Source: Bacteroidia bacterium (GTDB lineage Bacteria; Bacteroidota; Bacteroidia; Cytophagales; Cyclobacteriaceae). Taken from it: DNA of 5,200 nucleotides. Below are positions 1 to 5,200 of the stretch, piece by piece. Position 1 is the first letter of the stretch. Each line of letters begins with the position of its first letter. The stretch lies in contig JAENVX010000423.1 of NCBI GenBank assembly GCA_016650355.1, positions 1 to 5,200 on the forward strand, read 5' to 3'. Below the pieces are notes generated by a model. It made no database searches and was not told the DNA's origin. It saw nothing but the letters and a program-made list of their open reading frames with translations. The translations under genes and the position numbers were made by a program.

Positions 1-597
1 GTATTCGCCTGTCAGGTTGTGGATGTCAGCGTATTTGTTTAGGATTAAAGCATACTCGGATTCTTTCCTGTTGAAATTGATCAACCCTGCGCTGGCTGCG
101 TTTTTAGCTGCTTTTACGTTTCCTAGATTAATTAGCACATCCAGGTAAAAAGTAAGAGACTCAGCGTATTCGGGTGAGCCTTTACCGTACAATTTTTCAT
201 CTATAGTCAATAGTTCCTCTCCTCGTGTTCTGGTTTCCTGGTAACGTCCAACAATGCTGTAGGTGTTAGTGAGGTTAAACAATATGGAACTATAGGAATC
301 AGTTTCAAGTTGACCAAGGGCAAGCCTTAGTGTTCGTTCTTGTTCCCAAAATAGAATAGCCTTATCGTAATCCTCCACACCATAATTCGCTTCAGCAAAA
401 ATGCTTACGGTGGCCGCTGCCAACGTGTCCAGCCTGTTAGCGAGTAAGGGCAGCACCAGATTCTCCTGAGCAATTACATCCTCATAGCTTTGGGCCTTTG
501 CTAACTCATCCAGCTCTGTGTAGCGCTCTTCCAACGTTTGACTGAAGGAACCGAATCCGCTGGCAATGAGCATCGAAATGAAAACATAATTTTTCAT
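1..597 (-). CDS. Secreted tetratricopeptide-repeat-like protein, N-terminal part (cut by window edge)
   Basis: A minus-strand frame is open from an ATG at 597 to the window edge, giving 199 residues with no stop; the C-terminus lies outside. Residues 1-19 look like a signal peptide: Lys2, a hydrophobic stretch at about 4-18, and probable cleavage near Ser19-Gln20. The rest is alpha-helical in character. Helix pairs resembling tetratricopeptide repeats fall at about 59-92, 101-134 and 144-176, with typical small residues and Gly-x-Tyr turns (GRYQE near 117-121). The roughly 42-residue spacing resembles kinesin-light-chain-type repeats. In Bacteroidota, secreted proteins starting this way often carry a C-terminal CHAT protease domain, but that part is not visible, so this is only a possibility. 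The gene lies downstream of the sensor kinase on the same strand, with a 112-base spacer holding its own copy of the 20-bp inverted repeat. It is therefore probably transcribed at least partly from its own promoter. The reading frame is secure; function is unknown. Confidence 0.85.
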   Translation of the reverse strand, partial: MKNYVFISMLIASGFGSFSQTLEERYTELDELAKAQSYEDVIAQENLVLPLLANRLDTLAAATVSIFAEANYGVEDYDKAILFWEQERTLRLALGQLETDSYSSILFNLTNTYSIVGRYQETRTRGEELLTIDEKLYGKGSPEYAESLTFYLDVLINLGNVKAAKNAASAGLINFNRKESEYALILNKYADIHNLTGEY

Positions 598-642
598 AAT
601 TTTCTTGGGCGCCTCAAGTTACTATTAAGATTTTCTTTTGGA

Positions 643-662
643 AATACCTTGAAAGTGGTATG
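643..662. promoter_or_regulatory. Candidate operator copy 1 (AATACC-N8-GGTATG), upstream of the tetratricopeptide gene
   Basis: The sequence reads AATACC, eight bases (TTGAAAGT), then GGTATG: an inverted repeat with one mismatch in the outermost base of the right arm. The other two copies in the window have the same arms and the same 8-base gap. The arm nearer the tetratricopeptide gene is the perfect one. Exactly 45 bases (598-642) separate the site from that gene's ATG, the same distance as at the fibre gene. It begins 48 bases beyond the kinase stop codon, so it is outside coding sequence. It is probably bound by the response regulator encoded in this window, but that is inferred. Confidence 0.6.
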
Positions 663-709
663 CGCGGTGGATTTGATAAAAGGCTGGACTAAACTAACGA
701 ACCAACACC

Positions 710-2563
710 TCATACCGATTTTTCAAGCGGAATTTTGACCATGATATTTGTTCCGTTACCCGGGCTGCTGTTAATTTCAATGGTACCATTAAGACTTTCC
801 GTACGCGCCTTCATGTTTTGAAGGCCTATGCCATGAGCGTTTGATTTTGGGTCAAACCCCCGGCCATTGTCTTCAATGGTCATCACAATCTCGTTTTCAT
901 ATTTAAAAAATTGTAAGTCAAGTTGTGTGGCACGCGCATGCTTCAACACATTTCTGATTGCTTCCTGTACGACACGGAGCAGGTGATGCGTGGTCTCTGG
1001 TGAAAGTACGTTAATGTCATAGTATTGAACATCCGTTTTTAATTCTTCGTGCTGGCTTGTTTCTTCCAATAGCTGTTCGATCAATTGTCGAAAATCTCCA
1101 ACTGCCAGATTCGTTGGTGCCAGTTGATGTGACAATGTGCGTACGTCATTGCAAAGAATGTCGATTTGATTTTCAAGTGTTTGATTTTGACCTTTGTTGT
1201 CGGTGATAAAACGTTTCAAGCTACCCAGCCGACTGCCAATGTCGTCATGCAATTCGCGTGAAATCCGCTGGCGTTCCTTTTCAGTGCCGTCTACATATGC
1301 CTTTAGTAGTTCCTTTTGTTGCTTTGCCATGCTTAACGAAAGTTGATTACGCTCGGTGTAAACTTTGCTCACTTGATAGGTGAGGCCGACTGAAAAAATA
1401 AGCATTTCTATTGAGGTACCAATTAGTACTGGATTTACCGGTAAATGGACAATTGAAATCCATCCAAATTCGGAAAAAATAATTGCTTGATACCCCAACA
1501 ACAATGCTCCCCACGCTATAAAATAAATGGCTACGGTGGTGCGTTGTTTATCAAAACATCGAATGGCTGAATAAACCAATGATACTACACCAAGGATGGC
1601 AACTAAATATAACAAAGACATAAACCATGTGCCATTCTTAGTCATAAAGTCGTAAGCGAACGGGTAGACTAATGAAATGACGCCAAGAAACAAGAGTAAA
1701 TAATTTTGGAAGCGTATTACCTTTGGAAGATACTCCTTAAGATTCAAAAAATGTTGGGTGAATTTTACTGTACTAAAAATAACGATTACGCTTAAATATA
1801 TTCTTACCAAGGTATTAAAGCCCATCATGCTAGGGTAGATGTATTGAAATGAAAAGCCCAGGGCAGTAAATAGGTAAATCGCGCTGACGAACGCCATTAG
1901 AAAGTACCAACCATAAATGGCTTTTCTTAAAAAGATGAAGGCCATAATGGCGTAACACATGCAAAGTGTGATAATGCCAAAAAACAAGCCTAGCCAAAGA
2001 TGTTGGGTAAGAGATTTTTCAAGGAAGGCGTTCTTTGTCCATAAGTAGGTAGGAAATGAGAGAGAGCTATTACGTTTATCAATTTTTAGTAGAATTGTTT
2101 TTGCTTGCCCAGGCTCATAACTTAAGGGAATGGCAAAATTTCTGTGGTTAATTGGTCTGCTTGAGAAAAGAAGATTATCCCCAGTCGTAGCTAAAAGTTC
2201 TTCATCACCCTTAAAGTTAATAGCATAAACATTTAGCCAATCGATCTGAGGGTTATCAATCTCAAGTATTTTATCTTCACGGTGTCTTGATTCATTTTTA
2301 TAAGTAAAGGCGAGCCAATAGACTTTTCTGGTAAACCCAACGCTTGCCTTTTGATCTTTTCGTTTTTCGTTAAGTAATAGCTTCCAGGCTTTCTTGGGAC
2401 TTAGTTCGTCCGTTGTTGAAAAGACGATTCCTCTTTTTACAAGATCCATCTTTTGATTGGTCTCATTCGTTCGTATTGTATCGGGAGGGCTCCCAAAACC
2501 GTGAGTAGGAAAAGTCAGTAAAAGAAGAAATAAAGAATATAGGCTAAATGATTTTATGTTCAT
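710..2563 (-). CDS. 7TMR-DISM sensor histidine kinase (HisKA_3 family)
   Basis: Membrane sensor kinase of 617 residues, expected to autophosphorylate on His and pass the phosphate to the regulator encoded just upstream. Numbering from the ATG at 2563: signal peptide at about 1-24; periplasmic beta-rich domain at about 35-170 resembling 7TMR-DISMED2 (VYWLAF, LEIDNPQIDW); seven hydrophobic helices between about 189 and 398; a short linker helix; the HisKA_3 dimerisation box with RELHDD (phospho-acceptor His439); and a HATPase domain with N-box Asn538, DNGRGF at 565-570 and GIGL at 578-581. All catalytic motifs look intact. The ligand is unknown; DISM2-type ectodomains are thought to bind carbohydrates or other small molecules. 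A TTG at 2578 is in frame, but the ATG five codons later directly begins a good signal peptide and is preferred. The first 20 bases overlap the end of the regulator gene, suggesting translational coupling. No Shine-Dalgarno sequence is evident. Confidence 0.95.
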   Translation of the reverse strand: MNIKSFSLYSLFLLLLTFPTHGFGSPPDTIRTNETNQKMDLVKRGIVFSTTDELSPKKAWKLLLNEKRKDQKASVGFTRKVYWLAFTYKNESRHREDKILEIDNPQIDWLNVYAINFKGDEELLATTGDNLLFSSRPINHRNFAIPLSYEPGQAKTILLKIDKRNSSLSFPTYLWTKNAFLEKSLTQHLWLGLFFGIITLCMCYAIMAFIFLRKAIYGWYFLMAFVSAIYLFTALGFSFQYIYPSMMGFNTLVRIYLSVIVIFSTVKFTQHFLNLKEYLPKVIRFQNYLLLFLGVISLVYPFAYDFMTKNGTWFMSLLYLVAILGVVSLVYSAIRCFDKQRTTVAIYFIAWGALLLGYQAIIFSEFGWISIVHLPVNPVLIGTSIEMLIFSVGLTYQVSKVYTERNQLSLSMAKQQKELLKAYVDGTEKERQRISRELHDDIGSRLGSLKRFITDNKGQNQTLENQIDILCNDVRTLSHQLAPTNLAVGDFRQLIEQLLEETSQHEELKTDVQYYDINVLSPETTHHLLRVVQEAIRNVLKHARATQLDLQFFKYENEIVMTIEDNGRGFDPKSNAHGIGLQNMKARTESLNGTIEINSSPGNGTNIMVKIPLEKSV

Positions 2564-3194
2564 AAGCGAACCGTACAAGGGATGCGAGGTTGTTTATTTC
2601 CAATTTGCGAAATATATTTTTGCGATGTGTATCCACTGTATGTTGGCTTATGTTTAGGTCGATGGAAGCTTTTTCTGATGTGTTACCAAGAGCCAATGCC
2701 CGAATGATTTCCACCTCGCGCTTGGTGAGCTTCATTTTTTGTGTGAAGCTATCGTGGAAAAGTTTTTTCTTCTCAAGTTCTTCTTTCATATGACGCGATA
2801 GATAAAAAGAAGTATTGGTCACATGGTCCAGTGCCCTAATAAGCTCATAATTGGCAGCATTCTTTAGCAGGTAGGCATTCGCCCCTTCTTCGCGCGCGCG
2901 TTCAACCAGAAATTCATCCTGATACATGGTGAGAATAACAATACAAATTTCTTTATCGAATTCTCTCACCGATTTTAGCAATGAAAACCCATCGGTATCG
3001 GGCAAGTTAAGATCTAATATGAGTATCTCTGGATTTTGCTTTTTAAGTAGAGGTATTAATTCGTTGCCATTTTTTGCTAGCCCGGCAAGCGAATAGTTTT
3101 CGGATAGATCCAACAGCAACTTCAGACCGGTGTAGACGATTTCATGGTCTTCACAGATGATCACTTTTTTTTTCTTCCCTGGTTCCTTCATCAT
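2544..3194 (-). CDS. NarL/FixJ-family response regulator (receiver + LuxR-type HTH)
   Basis: DNA-binding response regulator of 216 residues from the ATG at 3194. The receiver domain spans about 9-125, with acidic pair Glu15-Asp16, phospho-acceptor Asp61 in LILDLNLPD, Thr89 in ILTMYQ and Lys111 in YLLKN, so all phosphorylation residues are present. The GerE/LuxR helix-turn-helix covers about 155-216, starting KLTKREVEII; the recognition region is ISQHTVDTHRKNIFRKL at 182-198. Length and layout are standard for NarL-type regulators. It is the first gene of a two-gene operon and overlaps the kinase by 20 bases, so the two are almost certainly partners. A GTG at 3236 would add 14 residues, but those precede the conserved receiver and would place the perfect inverted repeat at 3212-3231 inside the gene. 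ATG 3194, or the adjacent ATG 3191, is therefore preferred. The three inverted repeats in this window are its most likely binding sites, including one just upstream of its own start. Confidence 0.95.
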   Translation of the reverse strand: MMKEPGKKKKVIICEDHEIVYTGLKLLLDLSENYSLAGLAKNGNELIPLLKKQNPEILILDLNLPDTDGFSLLKSVREFDKEICIVILTMYQDEFLVERAREEGANAYLLKNAANYELIRALDHVTNTSFYLSRHMKEELEKKKLFHDSFTQKMKLTKREVEIIRALALGNTSEKASIDLNISQHTVDTHRKNIFRKLEINNLASLVRFAYEHKII

Positions 3195-3211
3195 TATATT
3201 CAACTGGGAAA

Positions 3212-3231
3212 AATACCTAAATCCCGGTATT
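3212..3231. promoter_or_regulatory. Candidate operator copy 2 (AATACC-N8-GGTATT), upstream of the response regulator gene
   Basis: Both 6-base arms are perfect (AATACC at 3212-3217, GGTATT at 3226-3231) around the 8-base gap TAAATCCC. Only 17 bases separate it from the regulator's ATG, much closer than the 45 bases at the other two genes. A site this near the start would probably lie over or after the transcription start, which fits autorepression better than activation; that is inferred. Its centre is 87 bp from the centre of copy 3, which faces the divergent fibre gene. Confidence 0.6.
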
Positions 3232-3257
3232 GACACACAACTATTTATATTTTTTTC

Positions 3258-3270
3258 GTGACGGAGTCAC
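3258..3270. other. Short hairpin GTGAC-GGA-GTCAC in the divergent spacer
   Basis: A 5-bp perfect stem with a 3-base loop lies between the two candidate operators. On the plus strand it is followed by five T residues and preceded by six, so it looks loosely like a small terminator reading rightwards. A second pairing, TCGTGA (3256-3261) with TCACGA (3292-3297), would compete with it. The stem is short and there is no plus-strand gene directly upstream for it to terminate, so its role is unclear. It could equally be a protein-binding palindrome or chance. Confidence 0.3.
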
Positions 3271-3298
3271 TTTTTAAAGCATGTAAGTTTTTCACGAG

Positions 3299-3318
3299 AA
3301 TACCCGATTTCGGGTATT
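3299..3318. promoter_or_regulatory. Candidate operator copy 3 (extended 9-2-9 palindrome), upstream of the fibre gene
   Basis: This is the most symmetrical copy: AATACCCGA (3299-3307), TT, TCGGGTATT (3310-3318), a perfect 9-bp inverted repeat with a 2-base centre. It contains the AATACC-N8-GGTATT pattern of the other two copies. Its inner part, TACCCGA-TT-TCGGGTA, has the 7-2-7 arrangement known for NarL-family sites and matches the TACYY...RRGTA ends of the NarL consensus. Exactly 45 bases separate it from the ATG at 3364, as at the tetratricopeptide gene. The position is suitable for activation from just upstream of, or overlapping, the -33 region. Confidence 0.65.
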
Positions 3319-3348
3319 GCATTGTATAGGGTTCAACAAGTATTTTTA
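3317..3348 (+). promoter_or_regulatory. Possible Bacteroidota-type promoter of the fibre gene
   Basis: TATTTTTA at 3341-3348 matches the Bacteroidota -7 consensus TAnnTTTG except in the last base. A TTG at 3317-3319, 21 bases upstream, could serve as the -33 element and overlaps the last two bases of operator copy 3. Transcription would then start near 3354, leaving a leader of roughly ten bases. The stretch is very AT-rich, so a chance match is quite possible, and no equally good match sits at the same offset before the tetratricopeptide gene. Confidence 0.3.
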
Positions 3349-3363
3349 AAAAAATAATATATC

Positions 3364-5200
3364 ATGAGAAAATTTCTACCTCTTATTTTTCTTTTTCTGG
3401 TTGCCACGGCTACCTATGGACAAAATAAAACCCTTGGAGTTGGCACACCTGCTCCAAATGCAAACGCTGCCATGCATGTAGAATCGCCAACCAATAATCA
3501 AGGATTTATAATGCCGCGATTAACTACCGCACAGCGAACAGGCATAAGTTCCTTATTAACAGCAACTGACAACGGATTGATGTTGTATGACACGGATTTA
3601 AAAACAATTTATATCTGGGATGGTGCAATCTGGAAAAGTACAGCGCAGGTTGCTGGTGGCAGCAAGCTCTCGTATCCTTACAAGGATAGCGTTACAACAA
3701 ATCCTGGTGCCATTGATGTGTTTGCCTTGAAATATAATGCTACGGATAATGCGCGAGTTATGCGTATTGAGAATCAATCGGCCACTAATGGATCAAGTGC
3801 TCTCAGTGTATATAATCAAGGTGTTGGTCTTGCTGGCTATTTCCAAGTAAACAATGCAGCATCGGGAGCTTCAGCACTATATGGAACAACAAACTCTGAC
3901 CTCGGTGGCGCTCTGGCACCGGTAGGTGTTTATGGACAATCAACTGGTACAGGTTCACTAGGCGGATCTTTTAGGGTTTCGAATGCAGCTAACACGTTTC
4001 CAGCCCTGTATGCCGAAACGAACGGAACTGGCAATGTTTTAAATCTTAATCAGATAAACGTTGGTAACACGTCAGCGGTTGTCAATATTGCCAATGCAGG
4101 AACCGGCAATGCTATTCAAACCACAGGCAAAATTGCTGCCGGGCAGTTTATTGGAAATGGAAGTGGGCTAACGAACGTGACAGCGACTAATCCTAGATTA
4201 ACCTTACCCTACCAAGACTCAGTGTTGACGGCACCCGCCAACTCCAATTTACTGAAACTTTACTATGGGGGCACAGCCGCAGCCAACGTGGGCCTTGCCT
4301 ATTTTGAAAACCTAAATCCAAACAATTCATTTGGGCCTCTATTTGTAAGAACCCTTGGAATTGGATCTGCCAGCAACTTTTTTGTTACTAATACTGCCAG
4401 TGCGGGTGCGGCAGTTGGTGGTACAACCAATGGAACAGGTCAGGCCATACGAGGTCTTACTACTGGTACCGGTCAAGCAGGAACATTTACTGTTAACAAT
4501 GCATCTAATACATCAGCTGCACTAGTGGCAACAACAAATGGATCTGGCTCGGCTATCTTTTCTCAAAATACAGGTGTGGGTAACGGGTTTGCTGGCAATT
4601 TTACATCCACCCAAGCAACCAATACTTTCCCGGCCATTCAAGCCAATACGGCCGGTACAGGCCCGGGTGTGCGGGTTCTTCAAAATGCATCGAGCCTTGG
4701 TGGAGGTATGGATGTAATCATGCAAAATACTTCAGGTACTGCGGTTGGATTTAATGTGGATCAGCAAGGACTTGGCTCCGCTGGGTCGTTTGGAATAAAT
4801 AATGCTACAAATTCTTCAACAGCTTTGAGCGCTGTTACTAACGGGACTGGTTATGCATTAGAAGTACAAGCAACAGGCACCGGGGATAATGCTTTATTTA
4901 ATGTGAGCAATCCTGCAAGCTCAGGATCTCCTGTAGTTGCGACTACTAATGGTATTGGACTTGCCGGATTTTTTCAGGTAAATAACACTACGGCTGGAAC
5001 TACTGCTTTGCAGGCTACGACTAACTCTAATGTTGGTGGCGCTACACCGCCAGTTGCAATTTTTGGGAGTGCTACGGGAACAGGAGCCTCCGCTGGTTCT
5101 TTTAGAATCAACAACGCAACCAATCCTTATGCAGCATTATTCAGTCAAACAAACGGAACGGGAATGTCCCTTCTTGTTAATCATGCTGGACCTTCAGGAA
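3364..5200 (+). CDS. Secreted repetitive fibre-like surface protein, N-terminal 612 residues (cut by window edge)
   Basis: The frame is open from the ATG at 3364 to the window end (612 codons plus one base). Residues 1-19 are a clear signal peptide (MRK, hydrophobic core, cleavage near Gly19-Gln20). Residues 24-91 match the N-terminal module common in Bacteroidota exoproteins: LGVGTPAPNANAAMHVES, GFIMPRLTTAQR, then GLMLYDTDLKTIYIWDGAIWK. Two larger modules follow, starting with PYKDSV (105-110) and PYQDSV (282-287). Between them, FIGNGSGLTNV (262-272) resembles a linker seen in fibre proteins that end in an S74-type self-cleaving chaperone; that end is not visible here. The remainder is built from units of about 25-43 residues with the pattern AGxFxVNN...AL.A.TNGTG, probably beta-strand-rich. 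From Lys298 to the window end there is no further Lys, and no Cys or Trp. Likely an adhesin or surface fibre; the exact role and the secretion route are unknown. It is divergent from the regulator operon and preceded by operator copy 3. Confidence 0.9.
   Translation, partial: MRKFLPLIFLFLVATATYGQNKTLGVGTPAPNANAAMHVESPTNNQGFIMPRLTTAQRTGISSLLTATDNGLMLYDTDLKTIYIWDGAIWKSTAQVAGGSKLSYPYKDSVTTNPGAIDVFALKYNATDNARVMRIENQSATNGSSALSVYNQGVGLAGYFQVNNAASGASALYGTTNSDLGGALAPVGVYGQSTGTGSLGGSFRVSNAANTFPALYAETNGTGNVLNLNQINVGNTSAVVNIANAGTGNAIQTTGKIAAGQFIGNGSGLTNVTATNPRLTLPYQDSVLTAPANSNLLKLYYGGTAAANVGLAYFENLNPNNSFGPLFVRTLGIGSASNFFVTNTASAGAAVGGTTNGTGQAIRGLTTGTGQAGTFTVNNASNTSAALVATTNGSGSAIFSQNTGVGNGFAGNFTSTQATNTFPAIQANTAGTGPGVRVLQNASSLGGGMDVIMQNTSGTAVGFNVDQQGLGSAGSFGINNATNSSTALSAVTNGTGYALEVQATGTGDNALFNVSNPASSGSPVVATTNGIGLAGFFQVNNTTAGTTALQATTNSNVGGATPPVAIFGSATGTGASAGSFRINNATNPYAALFSQTNGTGMSLLVNHAGPSG
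3826..4053 (+). repeat. Long internal duplication, copy A (fibre gene residues 155-230)
   Basis: This 76-residue block starts GLAGYFQVNN and ends TNGTGNVLNLNQ. It aligns without gaps to residues 532-607, 377 residues further on, with about 42 of 76 residues identical by eye. It includes shared landmarks TTNS, GGA, TGTG and GSFR. The match is at protein level; the DNA has drifted considerably, so the duplication is not recent. Confidence 0.75.
4363..5200 (+). repeat. Array of degenerate AGxFxVNN...TNGTG units in the fibre gene
   Basis: The recurring unit has an aromatic residue in AGxFxVxN followed 15-20 residues later by (T/A)TNG(T/S)G. Anchor Phe residues fall at about 340, 375, 413, 463, 476, 512, 537 and 580, after earlier ones at 160 and 203. 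Spacing varies from about 13 to 50, most often 35-43, so this is a degenerate protein repeat and not a DNA tandem repeat. Such Gly/Asn/Thr-rich patterns suggest stacked beta-strands, as in fibres or solenoids. Confidence 0.7.
4957..5184 (+). repeat. Long internal duplication, copy B (fibre gene residues 532-607)
   Basis: This block starts GLAGFFQVNN and ends TNGTGMSLLVNH, and aligns gaplessly with copy A at residues 155-230. In copy A the fibre linker GNGSGLTNV comes about 34 residues after the block. If whole modules were duplicated, a similar linker and a third PYxDSV module should appear shortly beyond the window. Confidence 0.75.

Noticed and set aside
604..618. Imperfect hairpin CTTGGGCGCCTCAAG just before the tetratricopeptide start codon
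   Set aside because: On the transcribed strand the stem has an A-C mismatch and only four outer pairs, with no T-run, so neither a terminator nor a convincing translational switch.
538..738. Plus-strand open frame of 66 codons
   Set aside because: It lies antisense across the start of the tetratricopeptide gene, the spacer with operator copy 1, and the end of the kinase gene. It has no recognisable domain.
1434..1445. 12-base palindrome TTTACCGGTAAA
   Set aside because: It lies inside conserved kinase coding sequence and lacks the AATACC-N8-GGTATT arrangement.
1811..1816. Isolated GGTATT half-sites (also at 3052-3057 and 4951-4956)
   Set aside because: None has an AATACC-like arm 8 bases upstream, and all are inside coding sequence.
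2564..2578. TTG start at 2578 for the kinase
   Set aside because: The ATG at 2563 directly begins a well-formed signal peptide; the five extra residues add nothing recognisable.
2590..2793. Plus-strand open frame of 67 codons
   Set aside because: It is entirely antisense to the HTH region of the response regulator, whose conserved motifs explain the sequence.
3195..3236. GTG start at 3236 for the response regulator
   Set aside because: It would add 14 residues before the conserved receiver domain and swallow operator copy 2; tandem ATGs at 3194 and 3191 give a normal family length.
3236..3243. Minus-strand TAGTTGTG as a -7 element for the regulator gene
   Set aside because: It is one mismatch from TAnnTTTG, but no TTG or TTTG lies at a suitable distance upstream, so it is too weak to annotate.
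4522..4725. Minus-strand open frame of 67 codons
   Set aside because: It is a Cys/Arg-rich shadow antisense to the repetitive fibre gene, a common artefact in such repeats.
4363..5200. CRISPR array or DNA-level tandem repeat
   Set aside because: Repetition is in the protein, with variable unit length and diverged codons; there are no identical direct repeats with unique spacers.

Overview
The window looks like chromosomal DNA of a Bacteroidota bacterium, plausibly of the order Cytophagales. This is inferred from AT-rich spacers without Shine-Dalgarno sequences, a 7TMR-DISM histidine kinase beside a NarL-type regulator, and a secreted protein with the N-terminal module common in Bacteroidota exoproteins. 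I cannot place it more finely from sequence alone.

Layout: positions 1-597 (minus) are the start of a secreted tetratricopeptide-like protein cut off by the window edge. A 112-base spacer follows. Positions 710-2563 (minus) encode a seven-transmembrane HisKA_3 sensor kinase. Just upstream of it in the same operon, overlapping by 20 bases, lies its likely partner, a receiver plus LuxR/GerE-type response regulator (2544-3194, minus). A 169-base divergent spacer (3195-3363) separates this operon from a plus-strand gene (3364 to beyond 5200). That gene encodes a secreted, repetitive, Gly/Asn/Thr/Ala-rich, probably fibre-like surface protein, also cut off by the window edge.

The most interesting signal is non-coding. 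A 20-bp inverted repeat, AATACC-N8-GGTATT, occurs three times: before the tetratricopeptide gene (643-662, one mismatch), before the regulator-kinase operon (3212-3231, both arms perfect) and before the fibre gene (3299-3318, both arms perfect, with the symmetry extending inward). All three lie within the 281 intergenic bases. In the tetratricopeptide and fibre genes exactly 45 bases separate site and ATG; for the regulator it is 17. The TACC-N8-GGTA core has the same layout as the 7-2-7 binding sites of NarL-family regulators.

The simplest reading is a compact local regulon. The kinase senses an envelope signal, the regulator binds the three sites, switches on the fibre and tetratricopeptide proteins, and controls its own operon. 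That the regulator binds these sites, and the sign of regulation, are inferences.
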